Below, in pieces: positions 42,856-51,382 of a stretch of 64,000 nt of DNA. The position numbers and the translations under genes are program-made. Each line of letters starts with the position of its first letter. The first letter of the stretch is position 1. The DNA is taken from assembly GCA_012520845.1 (NCBI GenBank), contig JAAYNL010000004.1:1-64000 (forward strand), read 5' to 3'. The DNA comes from Thermoplasmatales archaeon (GTDB lineage: Archaea; Thermoplasmatota; Thermoplasmata; Methanomassiliicoccales; Methanomethylophilaceae). Below the pieces are notes generated by a model. The model was not told where the DNA came from, did not search any database, and saw only the letters and a program-made list of their open reading frames with translations.

Positions 42856-43544
42856 TCCTTTACTTGGGCTGCCTTGTTCCCGAGAGGCTCCCGTCGATAG
42901 AGGCGGCGACCCGTTTCGTCATCGACAGGATAGGCGCGGATCTGGCCGATTCGCCCGTCGCGGACTGCTGCTTCGATCCCGCGGGGATGTCCGCCGTCGA
43001 CCCTGAAGGATGGGAGAGCGCCGTTTCCCGCATACACTCCGCCGCCGGGGGCGAAGGCATCGTCACCCTGTGCGACGGCTGCTCGCTCTCGCTGTCCCAG
43101 TACGACGGCGGAAACCGCGTGGACGGGTTCATGGCGTTCCTCCACTCCAACCTCGCCGCCGTGCGGGAGGCCGTCACCAAACCGTTGGGTATGGAGGTCG
43201 CATCCTTCCCGGGGTGTCATTGCGTCGACGTCTGCGAGAGGAACGGGCAAAACGCCGTCTCGATGATGACCCAGCTGCTTGAGGCATTGGGATGTGAAAC
43301 GCATCCCCCGGGGAGGAACCTTTGCTGCGGCGGCAACGTTTCCGGAATCAACGACGAGCTTTCCAGGAAGGTATTGGCCGAAACCCTGAGGTCCTTCGGC
43401 GACAGGCCGGTGGCCGTCACGTGCCCGTTCTGCTTCGTGCAGTTCGACATGGTCGCCAGGAAAAAGACGTACCATATCGCGGAATTGGCCGCCATGGCGA
43501 TGGGATGGGACGTGGACCCGTTGGATTACCACCGCGGCAAATGA
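42852..43544 (+). CDS. hdrB: Heterodisulfide reductase subunit B-like protein (two CCG domains)
   Basis: HdrB holds the noncubane 4Fe-4S clusters where the heterodisulfide is cleaved. Both cysteine-rich CCG domains look complete: LGC, then DCCFD, then CDGC in the first; FPGC, then LCCGG, then CPFC in the second. At 230 residues it is shorter than classic HdrB (about 290-300), which leaves open a different disulfide substrate. It is coupled to the HdrC-like gene and convergent with nadC (1 base between stops). Confidence 0.82.
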   Translation: MILYLGCLVPERLPSIEAATRFVIDRIGADLADSPVADCCFDPAGMSAVDPEGWESAVSRIHSAAGGEGIVTLCDGCSLSLSQYDGGNRVDGFMAFLHSNLAAVREAVTKPLGMEVASFPGCHCVDVCERNGQNAVSMMTQLLEALGCETHPPGRNLCCGGNVSGINDELSRKVLAETLRSFGDRPVAVTCPFCFVQFDMVARKKTYHIAELAAMAMGWDVDPLDYHRGK

Positions 43545-43545
43545 G

Positions 43546-44349
43546 TCAGTCCAGGTCGAGGGAGAAGTGCACCGCCCGTGCGGAATGCGTCAGGGAACCC
43601 ATGGACACGACGTCTGCCACGCCGGAATAAGATGCGACATTGTCGAGATCCACGCCCCCGGATGCCTCAACGGTAATGTCTGGGTCAATGGCTTTGACGG
43701 CGTCCCTTATTTCGGCGATCCGGGACGGCGGCAGGTTGTCCACCAGGATGGAATCGGCGCCCATCTTCGCCGCGGTGACGGCGTCCACAAGGGTTTCCGC
43801 CTCGACCTGGACGGACATGGCGTACGGCGCGTCCATGGCCGCGTCCATGGCCGCGGCCAGCCCGCCGGCCGCCTTGATGTGGTTGTCCTTTATCAGCACG
43901 GCGTCGTAAAGCCCGTGGCGGTGGGCGAGTCCCCCGCCCAGCTCTATCGCCCTTTTCTCGTATTTCCTGAACCCCGGTGTGGTTTTCCTGGTGCCGGCCA
44001 CCTTGGTGGGGGCGCAGAGCTTGGTGGCCAGCGAGGTCGCCGTGGCGATGCCGCTCATCCTCATCAGGAAATTGAGGGCGGTCCTCTCGCAGGTCAGTAT
44101 GGCGGCCATCCGGCCGCGGACGCCCATGACGGCGTCTCCCTTATTCGCGTTCCCGCCGTCGTCGATGAACACCTCGCATTCGACGCCCATCAGGCCGAAC
44201 ACGCCGACGGCCTCCTCCACGCCGGCAACGACCGCGTCCTCCTCGCAGAAGACGGTCGCCCGGGCTTCGCCGGGGGGCACGGTGAGGGCGGTCGTGACGT
44301 CGCCCGCGCCGACGTCCTCATCCAGGAATCTGCGGAGGTCCTCAGACAT
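43546..44349 (-). CDS. nadC: Nicotinate-nucleotide pyrophosphorylase (quinolinate phosphoribosyltransferase)
   Basis: NadC joins quinolinate and PRPP to give nicotinate mononucleotide in NAD synthesis. Signature text: LNFLMRMSGIATAT, RKTTPGFRKYEKRA, GGLAHRHGLYDAVLIKDNH and VEASGGVDLDNV. The length of 267 residues is standard. The start overlaps the 3' end of the beta-CASP nuclease gene by 8 bases, so the two are in one minus-strand operon. No nadA or nadB is nearby. Confidence 0.94.
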   Translation of the reverse strand: MSEDLRRFLDEDVGAGDVTTALTVPPGEARATVFCEEDAVVAGVEEAVGVFGLMGVECEVFIDDGGNANKGDAVMGVRGRMAAILTCERTALNFLMRMSGIATATSLATKLCAPTKVAGTRKTTPGFRKYEKRAIELGGGLAHRHGLYDAVLIKDNHIKAAGGLAAAMDAAMDAPYAMSVQVEAETLVDAVTAAKMGADSILVDNLPPSRIAEIRDAVKAIDPDITVEASGGVDLDNVASYSGVADVVSMGSLTHSARAVHFSLDLD

Positions 44350-45577
44350 TGAGCGTGAATTCCTTGCCCGTTTCCGGCAGGATCACGTTGTAGTCCGCCA
44401 GGTCGTCGAGGAAAAGGTCCCTGGTGTCGGAGTGCATCAGGATCACGTTGTCGGGGTCGCATCCCCTCACGAAGTCGACGATCTGCCCGTGGTCGGCGTG
44501 GGCGGAGAAATCGAACCTGTCCAGCTCGCATTCGATCTTGGTCATCTGGCCGTTGATGTTGATGGCGCCCGTCTCGACCAGCATCCTGCCGTTGGTGTCC
44601 TCGGCCTGGAAGCCGACGAGGAACACGGCGCTCTTCGGGTCGTCCTTGAGCCGGTCCAGGTAGCCGAGGACCGGGCCGCCGTCCAGCATGCCGCCGGTCG
44701 TCACGATGATCTCGGCCCTGGCAGCTCTCGTCCTCATGCCGCTGTTGCGGACCTCGTTGAATCTCCTGCGGGCCTTCCTCAGCTTGCCCTTGTCGTCGAG
44801 GTATTCCTTGTAATAGGAATAGAGGCGGCTGACGGACCTGCCCATGCCGTCGACCCACATCTCGTAGTTGAGCCCCGACAGCATGCACATGATTTCCTGG
44901 GTCCTGCCTATGGCGAAGCTGGGTATGACGACGGTGCCGCCGCGGTCTATGACCTCGTGCACCCTGTTTATGAGCCTCCTTTCCTCCTCGTGCCTGTTCC
45001 TGTGGCGTCTGCCGCCGTAGGTGCCCTCTATGAAGAGGTTGGTGCAGTCCACGGGCTCGGCGCCCTTGACCAGGGACGTGGGCACGGTGTGGATGTCCCC
45101 GGTGTAAAGGGTGGAGACGTCGCTTCTGTACTCGAACATCGCCGCCCCGGGGATGTGGCCGGCGGGATGGGTCTCGACCTCGATGCCGTCGACTTCAATC
45201 ACGTCCCCGAAGGACAGGGGGACCACCGAATCCATGGTCTTCTCGATGTCGCCCGTGGTATAGTTCTGGGGGTAGCCCTCGGCCTTGGCGATTTTCAGGC
45301 TGTCGTACATCAGGATCTCGCCGACCTCGGCGGTAAGGGGGGTGGTGAACAGTTCGGTGGTGCCCCTGGAACACACGGAGGGCATCATGCCACAGTGGTC
45401 CAGGTGGCTGTGGGTGAGGAACGCCCGGTCCACCCTGCCCGCTTCCAACGGCACCTGCGGGGGTTTTTCAGGGCTCATGCCGTATTCCACCAGGAATCTG
45501 GCGCCCCCGACGTCTATAGTCATTCCCATGCGGCCGATGTCCTCGGCTCCGCCCAGGAACCTGAATTTCGCATCCAT
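44342..45577 (-). CDS. Beta-CASP metallo-beta-lactamase ribonuclease, aCPSF2-like
   Basis: Zinc ligands are visible in THSHLDHCG, PAGHIPGA and TGDIH, and the beta-CASP insert in VVIPSFAIGRTQEI, followed by FDFSAHADHGQI. There is no N-terminal KH pair, so it resembles the KH-less aCPSF2 group rather than termination factor aCPSF1. Such enzymes cut or trim RNA 3' ends. At 411 residues it fits that group. I use the ATG at 45577. A stem-loop (45617-45634) lies 40 bases upstream and may be in the leader. Downstream nadC overlaps its end. Confidence 0.87.
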   Translation of the reverse strand: MDAKFRFLGGAEDIGRMGMTIDVGGARFLVEYGMSPEKPPQVPLEAGRVDRAFLTHSHLDHCGMMPSVCSRGTTELFTTPLTAEVGEILMYDSLKIAKAEGYPQNYTTGDIEKTMDSVVPLSFGDVIEVDGIEVETHPAGHIPGAAMFEYRSDVSTLYTGDIHTVPTSLVKGAEPVDCTNLFIEGTYGGRRHRNRHEEERRLINRVHEVIDRGGTVVIPSFAIGRTQEIMCMLSGLNYEMWVDGMGRSVSRLYSYYKEYLDDKGKLRKARRRFNEVRNSGMRTRAARAEIIVTTGGMLDGGPVLGYLDRLKDDPKSAVFLVGFQAEDTNGRMLVETGAININGQMTKIECELDRFDFSAHADHGQIVDFVRGCDPDNVILMHSDTRDLFLDDLADYNVILPETGKEFTLNV

Positions 45578-45616
45578 CTCAGTATACCTTCCGTTTGTGT
45601 TCCCCAGAGGGGTGTG

Positions 45617-45634
45617 AAAGGGGCGTTCGCCCCT
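45617..45634 (-). promoter_or_regulatory. GC stem-loop upstream of the beta-CASP nuclease gene
   Basis: AAGGGGC, loop GTTC (plus strand), GCCCCTT: a perfect 7-bp stem 40 bases before the start codon. If transcribed, it sits in the 5' leader of a ribonuclease mRNA, where autoregulation by cleavage would be possible. Confidence 0.35.
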
Positions 45635-45766
45635 TGGACAGTCACGCGTCCGCGCCGGGACGCACGGTCGCACCTATCGGAAACTGGTATATTTACGTTG
45701 TTCGAACCGTCCCGGCGCGGGAGGGCATCCGCATAGTTTCGCCGACGGTGTCCCGCCGACCGTGGG

Positions 45767-45776
45767 TTTTAAATAT
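45767..45776 (+). promoter_or_regulatory. TATA box of the membrane-protein gene at 45795
   Basis: TTTTAAATAT in a GC-rich surrounding, about 22-25 bases before the GTG at 45795 and 50 before the ATG at 45822. The distance to the GTG fits a leaderless start. Confidence 0.6.
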
Positions 45777-45794
45777 CCTCAGGATTAATGAGAG

Positions 45795-46646
45795 GTGTCC
45801 GACAATAGTCTGACAAAGGGGATGCACATGTTCGGTTCAAGGAGCGCGCGCGGTGCGCGCGTCGTCGACTCGAGAATCGCCGACAGCGGGGCGTATAGCC
45901 CGAAGGTCGCGTACGCGATCACATTGGCGCTGTCCTTTGTATTGTGGTGGGTGCCTGGCCTTGGCCAGGCGACCGCGGGTTACGTCGGTGGGCGCAAGGC
46001 GGGAACCTCCGCGGCGGCCCTCCTTTCCGGCGCGCTGGCCGCGGCGTCGCTTTTCCTTCTGTCGTTGGCGTTCACCTCGGTTTCCGGCAATATCCCGGAA
46101 GTCTACGCCGTCGGGTTCGCCACCGACTATTTCGCGTCGTTCGTCGAATTTTCCGAGGGCGTTTCCACGGTCGCCGTCAATCCCTACGCCTTGCTCGTGG
46201 TGTTCTCGATGGTGGGCGGGATGATGGCGGGCCAGGCGAGGAAGGAGGCGGACCTGCTGGTCAGGGCATCCGCCGAGGCCAACAGGCGTAGGCACAGGTC
46301 CGTGGACCTGCACGCCGCCGGCAGGAAGCTCGGTTTCGAGAGTTACGAAAACTGTCTGAAGGTCAGCGTCAACACGATGAACCCCGTAAGCAGGCCGGTG
46401 CGCGCCGACAAACCGGAAACGCCGGAGCCCGTGCAGGCAATCGTCGAGGAAACCCCCCCGCCGGAGCCCGCCGCCCCGGCGCGGAGACAGTCCCCGGTGA
46501 CGTCCACCCTGGACATGTCCTCGACGCTCTCGACGGCGACCACCGCCGACGACGACAACCCGTTCGCGGCGATCCTCGGGAAATCCGACCGTAAGGTGGA
46601 GACCTCGGCCGCCAGGGTGCAGCAAGACGACTTCGAGTACATCTGA
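45795..46646 (+). CDS. Membrane protein with Pro-rich cytoplasmic tail, unknown
   Basis: 283 residues. An N-terminal basic part is followed by three or four hydrophobic segments (about 38-60, 70-95, 133-153), then a long charged and Pro/Ala/Thr-rich tail of about 130 residues (EETPPPEPAAPARR), which is probably disordered, and an acidic-aromatic end QQDDFEYI. I recognise no family. The TATA box position supports the GTG at 45795; the ATG at 45822 is an alternative that removes nine residues. TFS and PCNA follow on the same strand after a new promoter. Confidence 0.6.
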   Translation: MSDNSLTKGMHMFGSRSARGARVVDSRIADSGAYSPKVAYAITLALSFVLWWVPGLGQATAGYVGGRKAGTSAAALLSGALAAASLFLLSLAFTSVSGNIPEVYAVGFATDYFASFVEFSEGVSTVAVNPYALLVVFSMVGGMMAGQARKEADLLVRASAEANRRRHRSVDLHAAGRKLGFESYENCLKVSVNTMNPVSRPVRADKPETPEPVQAIVEETPPPEPAAPARRQSPVTSTLDMSSTLSTATTADDDNPFAAILGKSDRKVETSAARVQQDDFEYI

Positions 46647-46711
46647 GCCCCGCCCGTTCCTGCAACATTATTTTATAGAGTTATTTGTTGGGGGAACACG
46701 AGGTTGAAAGA

Positions 46712-47014
46712 TTGTTCTGTTCCAAATGCAAATCTCTGATGTTTCCGAAGGAGGGCATCTACGTTTGCAGGCAATGCGGTAACGAGGAACAGTTCGGCAA
46801 GGCCGAAAAGTTCACAACCAACGCCCGGTCCAAGGAGACGATAATCGTCTCGGACACGGACCCCGGCGCCTTTTTGCCGAAAACGCGCATAAAGTGCCCG
46901 GAATGTTCCAATCCGGAGGCGTATTACACCATCAGGCAGACCCGTTCCGCCGATGAGCCCGAGACCCGGATATATCGCTGCTGCAAATGCCAACACTCTT
47001 GGAGAGAGTATTAA
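46712..47014 (+). CDS. tfs: Transcription factor S (TFIIS/RpoM-like)
   Basis: TFS helps stalled archaeal RNA polymerase by stimulating transcript cleavage. Two zinc ribbons are present: N-terminal CSKCKSLMF with CRQCG, and C-terminal CPECSNPEAYYTIRQTRSA with CCKCQHSW; the acidic pair in ADEPET is the catalytic DE of the cleavage loop. I start at the TTG at 46712 because GAGGTTGA lies just upstream as ribosome-binding site and the product opens directly with the first zinc ribbon; an in-frame TTG at 46685 would add nine residues. PCNA follows 37 bases later. Confidence 0.93.
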   Translation: MFCSKCKSLMFPKEGIYVCRQCGNEEQFGKAEKFTTNARSKETIIVSDTDPGAFLPKTRIKCPECSNPEAYYTIRQTRSADEPETRIYRCCKCQHSWREY

Positions 47015-47051
47015 ATTCAGACAACCAATCAGGTAACGGGTCGGTGAGCGA

Positions 47052-47789
47052 TTGTTTAAAGCGGAAGTCAAGTCGGAGACGTTGAAAGGGGTGGTGAACA
47101 TCATATCCACCCTCGTGGACGAGGTAAAATTCACCGTCGGCTCTGAGGGCATAAGCCTCAAGGCCGTCGATCCCGCCCATGTGGCGATGATCGAGCTGAG
47201 GATGGAGGCCGGGGCCTTCGAATCCTTCTCCGCCTCCGACACCGAGATCGGCGTCGATTTGGACAAAATCAAGGACGTGCTGAAGCTGGCGGGTTCCGGC
47301 GACGTGATTTCCATGGAGCAGGACGAGGACCACGGCAGGCTCGTGTTCAGGATAGGGAACATCACCAGGCGCATGAACCTGGTGGACACCTCCAGCATGA
47401 GCGACCCCAAGGTGCCCCAGCTCGACATACAGTCCAGCATCCTGGTTTCCGCCGGCGAGCTGCAGAAAGGCATCAGGGCGGCCGAGACGGTCTCGGACCA
47501 CATCGCCCTTACCGCCGACGCGGATTTCTTCGAGCTTTCCTGCGAGGGCGACACGGATTCCGCGAACCTGCGCCTGGAGGCGTCCATGCTGGAGAGGCTG
47601 GACGTCCCCGGGAGGGTCCGGAGCCTGTTCCCCCTCGACTATTTCTCCAACCTCATAAAGGCGGTGCCGGCCGACACGAAGGTCGAGATCAGGCTGGACA
47701 ACGACTACCCCGTCAAAATCAAATTCCCCCTCGCCGACGGCAACGGAGGCGTGGACTACCTCCTGGCGCCCAGGATCGAAAGTGACTGA
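47052..47789 (+). CDS. pcn: DNA polymerase sliding clamp (PCNA)
   Basis: Ring-forming processivity factor for replication and repair. The N-terminal MFKAEVKSETLKGVV, the inter-domain region around DTSSMSDPKVPQLDI and the C-terminal KIKFPLADGNGGVDYLLAPR (the end of the third-strand/C-tail contact) match archaeal PCNA; 245 residues is standard. It starts with TTG at 47052, preceded by GGGTCGGTGAGCG. Neighbouring TFS upstream and transketolase downstream (9-base gap) are on the same strand. TFS next to PCNA is seen in other euryarchaea. Confidence 0.96.
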   Translation: MFKAEVKSETLKGVVNIISTLVDEVKFTVGSEGISLKAVDPAHVAMIELRMEAGAFESFSASDTEIGVDLDKIKDVLKLAGSGDVISMEQDEDHGRLVFRIGNITRRMNLVDTSSMSDPKVPQLDIQSSILVSAGELQKGIRAAETVSDHIALTADADFFELSCEGDTDSANLRLEASMLERLDVPGRVRSLFPLDYFSNLIKAVPADTKVEIRLDNDYPVKIKFPLADGNGGVDYLLAPRIESD

Positions 47790-47798
47790 GGCAGTCAG

Positions 47799-48620
47799 AT
47801 GAGGGGACCGTCCGAACTAAGCAGGATCGCCGACTGCCTTAGGCTCGACGTCATCAACATGACCTCGGAGGCCGGGTCCGGCCATCCGGGGGGTTCCCTG
47901 TCCGCCGCCGACCTGATGGCCGCGCTGTATTTCAGGGTAATGAAACACAGACCCTCCGACCCTTCCTGGGACGGCAGGGACAGGTTCGTGCTTTCCAAGG
48001 GCCACGTCGCCCCCGTGCTCTACGCCGCCTTGGCGGAGGCCGGGTACTTCCCCAGGTCCGAGCTGCCCAAGCTCAGGAAGATGGGTTCGATGCTCCAGGG
48101 CCACCCCGTCAGGGGGAAGGTGCCCGGCGTGGAGATGTCCACGGGTTCCCTGGGCCAGGGTCTCAGCATGGCCTGCGGCATCGCGCTCGCCGCCAAGATG
48201 GACGGCAAGGGCCACAGGACCTTCTGCCTGCTCGGCGACGGCGAGTTGCAGAGCGGGCAGAATTGGGAGGCGGCGATGTTCGCCGCCCATTACAAACTAT
48301 CCAATCTCGTGGCCGTTGTGGACAGGAACCGCCTGCAGATCGTCGGGTGCACCGAGGAGGCCATGGCACTGGAGCCGTTGGCGGACAAGTTCACCGCATT
48401 CGGGTGGGAAACGGTACGGGTGGACGGCCACGACATGGACGCTCTCGTAAAGGCGTTGGAAAAACCCCTCGGCAAGGAAAGACCCAGATGCATAATCATG
48501 GACACCGTCAAGGGCAAGGGCGTGTCTTTCATGGAAAACCAGGCGGGATTCCACGGCAGGGCCTGCAACCAGGACGAGCGCAAGTGCGCCGTGGACGAGC
48601 TCAAGGAGGCCATCGAATGA
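47799..48620 (+). CDS. tktA: Transketolase, N-terminal (TPP-binding) subunit
   Basis: Transketolase moves two-carbon units between sugar phosphates. This half holds the thiamine-diphosphate site: SEAGSGHPGGSLSAADL, STGSLGQGLSMACGIALA and LLGDGELQSGQNWEA (GDGE ... N motif), ending with KGKGVSFMEN. Archaea usually split the enzyme into two genes, as here. The ATG at 47799 follows PCNA by 9 bases; the stop overlaps the start of the C-terminal subunit (ATGA). It works with the transaldolase two genes downstream in the non-oxidative pentose-phosphate route. Confidence 0.95.
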   Translation: MRGPSELSRIADCLRLDVINMTSEAGSGHPGGSLSAADLMAALYFRVMKHRPSDPSWDGRDRFVLSKGHVAPVLYAALAEAGYFPRSELPKLRKMGSMLQGHPVRGKVPGVEMSTGSLGQGLSMACGIALAAKMDGKGHRTFCLLGDGELQSGQNWEAAMFAAHYKLSNLVAVVDRNRLQIVGCTEEAMALEPLADKFTAFGWETVRVDGHDMDALVKALEKPLGKERPRCIIMDTVKGKGVSFMENQAGFHGRACNQDERKCAVDELKEAIE

Positions 48621-49564
48621 CGGAAAGGCTCGTCCAACGCAATTACTACGGCAAGGCCCTGGCCGAGCTGGCCAGGACCCGCAAGGATGTAGTGGTCCTC
48701 GACGCCGACCTCGCCGACTCCACGAAGACCTCCGAGTTCAGGAAGGTCGCCCCCGAGAGGTTCGTCGAGGTCGGGATCGCGGAGCAGAACATGATCGGCG
48801 TCGCCTCCGGCCTCGCCGCCTCCGGCAAGACGGTGTTCGCGTCCACCTTCGCCGTGTTCGCCACCGGGCGCTGCTGGGAGCAGATACGCCTGTCCGTCGC
48901 CTACCCGAAGCTCAACGTCAAAATCGTCGCCACCCATTGCGGCATAAGCGTGGGCGAGGACGGCGCGTCCCACCAGGCGCTGGAGGACATCTCCCTGATG
49001 AGGTCCCTGCCCAACGTCGCCGTGGTCAGCCCAGCCGACGCCCACCAGGCGTACGCCGCGACCTTCGAGATCGCCGACAGGGAGGGGCCCTGCTACATGA
49101 GGATGGGCAGGAGCGAGGTCCCCGTGATCACCGGGGAGGGCGACGGCTTCGAAATCGGCAAGGCCTACGTGGTTTCCGACGGCTCCGACGTCACGTTGTT
49201 CGGCACGGGGCAGATGGTCCACGGCTGCATCGAGGCCGCCAAGATCCTAGGGTCGAAGTCCATATCGGCCCAGGTCGTCAACGTGTCCACCATCAAACCC
49301 ATGGACGTCGGCGCGGTGCTGAAGGCCGCGAAATCCACGGGGTGCGCCGTGACCGCCGAGGAGCATAGCGTCATCGGCGGCCTGGGTTCCGCCGTGGCGG
49401 AATGCCTCGTCGAGGGATATCCCGTGCCCATGGAAAGGGTCGGCACGATGGACACCTTCGGGGAATCCGGGACCCCCCGCCAACTGTTCGAGAAATACGG
49501 GCTCACGCCCAAGGACATCGCGGCCGCCGCCGAGAGGGCGGTCGCCAGGAAGAGCAGGGATTGA
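48617..49564 (+). CDS. tktB: Transketolase, C-terminal subunit
   Basis: The pyrimidine-binding and C-terminal domains of transketolase: [34 protein letters not shown] (the catalytic Glu of the IAEQ motif), [20 protein letters not shown], and a Rossmann-like C-terminal domain with [17 protein letters not shown]. Its 315 residues complement the N-terminal subunit. The ATG at 48617 overlaps the upstream stop. Transaldolase follows 5 bases later, so clamp, transketolase and transaldolase genes form one directional run. Confidence 0.95.
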   Translation: MTERLVQRNYYGKALAELARTRKDVVVLDADLADSTKTSEFRKVAPERFVEVGIAEQNMIGVASGLAASGKTVFASTFAVFATGRCWEQIRLSVAYPKLNVKIVATHCGISVGEDGASHQALEDISLMRSLPNVAVVSPADAHQAYAATFEIADREGPCYMRMGRSEVPVITGEGDGFEIGKAYVVSDGSDVTLFGTGQMVHGCIEAAKILGSKSISAQVVNVSTIKPMDVGAVLKAAKSTGCAVTAEEHSVIGGLGSAVAECLVEGYPVPMERVGTMDTFGESGTPRQLFEKYGLTPKDIAAAAERAVARKSRD

Positions 49565-49569
49565 TAACG

Positions 49570-50217
49570 ATGAAGATTTTCATAGACACCGCAAACATAG
49601 AGAGCATTAAGGAAATCAACAGCTGGGGCATCCTGGACGGGGTCACCACCAACCCGAGCCTCATAGCCAAGGAAGGCATAGACCTGAGGACATGCGTCAA
49701 GAGAATCTCCGAGATAGTCGACGGGCCGATTTCCGCGGAGGCCATCTCCATGGACGCGGAGGGCATGGTCAGGGAAGGCCGCGAGCTCGCGGAAATCCAT
49801 GACAACATCAACGTCAAGCTCCCGATGTGCGTGGACGCCCTGAAGGCCACGAAAATCCTGTCCAACGAGGGCATCGAGGTGAACATGACCCTCATCTTCT
49901 CGCCCCACCAGGCGCTGTTGGCCGCCAAGGCCGGGGCGGCGTTCGTCTCCCCCTTCGTGGGCAGGCTCGACGACATCGGCCACTACGGCGCCAACCTCCT
50001 GACGGAAATAATGGCCATTTTCAACAATTACGGCTACGACACCGAGGTCATAGCGGCCAGCATCAGGCACCCCGTGCACGTCTTCGAGGCCGCGGCCGTC
50101 GGATGCGACATCGCCACCATCCCCTACGACGTGCTGAAGAAGATGGTGTCCCACCCCAAGACGGACGAGGGCATCGAGAGGTTCTTGGCGGACCACAAGA
50201 GATCCACCAAGAAATGA
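49570..50217 (+). CDS. tal: Transaldolase, small TalC/FSA type
   Basis: A 215-residue TIM-barrel aldolase: [34 protein letters not shown], the Schiff-base lysine in NVKLPM (about 85-90), and [18 protein letters not shown] with [13 protein letters not shown]. This short form includes both transaldolase and fructose-6-phosphate aldolase activities; next to transketolase, transaldolase is more likely. It supplies erythrose-4-phosphate and ribose-5-phosphate, which connect to nucleotide synthesis and the AMP/RuBisCO route. The ATG at 49570 has the upstream stop five bases before it. Confidence 0.93.
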   Translation: MKIFIDTANIESIKEINSWGILDGVTTNPSLIAKEGIDLRTCVKRISEIVDGPISAEAISMDAEGMVREGRELAEIHDNINVKLPMCVDALKATKILSNEGIEVNMTLIFSPHQALLAAKAGAAFVSPFVGRLDDIGHYGANLLTEIMAIFNNYGYDTEVIAASIRHPVHVFEAAAVGCDIATIPYDVLKKMVSHPKTDEGIERFLADHKRSTKK

Positions 50218-50221
50218 GCCC

Positions 50222-51382
50222 ATGTGGGATGCCGTGGTCGTCGGCGCCGGCCCGGCCGGCTGCAAGGTCGCCGCGGATTTGGCGGGGACCCACGATGTCC
50301 TGGTCCTGGAGGAGCACGCCGTTTCCGGGATCCCGATGCAATGCACCGGGCTGCTCTCCCACGAGGCCATCGGGATGTCCGGGGTCCGCCCCCGCATACT
50401 GAACGAATTGCACGGGGCCCACGTGCACTTTCCCGGCGGCGCCGTGGTCACCGCCCGTTCCAGGGAACCGAAGGCCGCCCTGGTCATGAGGGACGAGGTC
50501 GATTCGCTGATGGCTTCGGAAGCCAAGGCCGCCGGTGCCGAAATCCGCTATTCGGAAAGGTATCTGGGACATACCGTCCGCGACGGCCTCGTGTCCGTGG
50601 AGACCACCGGCGGGAGATACGAGGCCAAGGCCGTAATCGGCGCGGACGGGCACCGTTCCGCGGTATCGATGGCTATGGGCAACAACCCGCCAAGGTATTT
50701 CGTAAGGGGCATCCAGGTCGATTTGGAACACGCCATGGGGGAACAGGACATGATGGTCATCCGCCTGGGATCCTCCCTCGCGCCGGGGTTCTTCACCTGG
50801 CAGATCCCGTTCGGGGAACGCACCCGGGTCGGGCTGGCCGTCGGCTCCGGGTACGGCCCCCCCGCACCCTATCTGAAAAGGCTGCTGGCGGAATCCGGTC
50901 TGGAATCCGCGAGGGTCGTGGGCAAGCACAGCGGCATAATCCCGTTGGAGTACGCAAGGAAGACCTACGGAGACGGGTCCATGCTCATCGGGGATTCCGC
51001 CGGGCACGTCAAACCGGTCTCCGGGGGAGGCCTCCACCCGGCCTTCGTCGCTTCCGGGGTCCTATCCCGGGTTTTCAGGGAGGCGGATTCGAGGGGGGAT
51101 TTCTCCGCGGGTTTCCTTTCCGCCTACGAGAGGGGGTGGAAGAGGGCGATGGGCGGCGAATTGGGGCGGGGACGCCTTCTGAGGCGCCTGTACGACGCGG
51201 CCACCGACGCCGATTTGGACCGGGCGGCGGAAATCGTCGAAAGACGCGGTCTGTCGGAAATCCTCGACGGCATCGATTTGGATAGGCCCAGCAAGGTCGC
51301 CATGGCCGTGTTGGCGAGGCCGTTGGCCGCCTTGGGGCTCCTGCCGACGGCGCTCAGGTGCTTCTTGGGGGCCCTGCGTTGA
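50222..51382 (+). CDS. Geranylgeranyl reductase-family FAD oxidoreductase
   Basis: An FAD protein with the dinucleotide motif VVVGAGPAGCKVAADLA at the N-terminus, CTGLLS after it, VIGADGHRSAVS, and the second FAD segment LIGDSAGHVKPVSGGG, all typical of the GGR/BchP family. Archaeal members saturate the isoprenoid chains of membrane lipids; several paralogs usually exist, so the precise double bonds or substrate (lipid, quinone, dolichol) are uncertain. The length of 386 residues is normal. It starts 4 bases after the transaldolase stop and overlaps the Taw2 start. Confidence 0.87.
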   Translation: MWDAVVVGAGPAGCKVAADLAGTHDVLVLEEHAVSGIPMQCTGLLSHEAIGMSGVRPRILNELHGAHVHFPGGAVVTARSREPKAALVMRDEVDSLMASEAKAAGAEIRYSERYLGHTVRDGLVSVETTGGRYEAKAVIGADGHRSAVSMAMGNNPPRYFVRGIQVDLEHAMGEQDMMVIRLGSSLAPGFFTWQIPFGERTRVGLAVGSGYGPPAPYLKRLLAESGLESARVVGKHSGIIPLEYARKTYGDGSMLIGDSAGHVKPVSGGGLHPAFVASGVLSRVFREADSRGDFSAGFLSAYERGWKRAMGGELGRGRLLRRLYDAATDADLDRAAEIVERRGLSEILDGIDLDRPSKVAMAVLARPLAALGLLPTALRCFLGALR

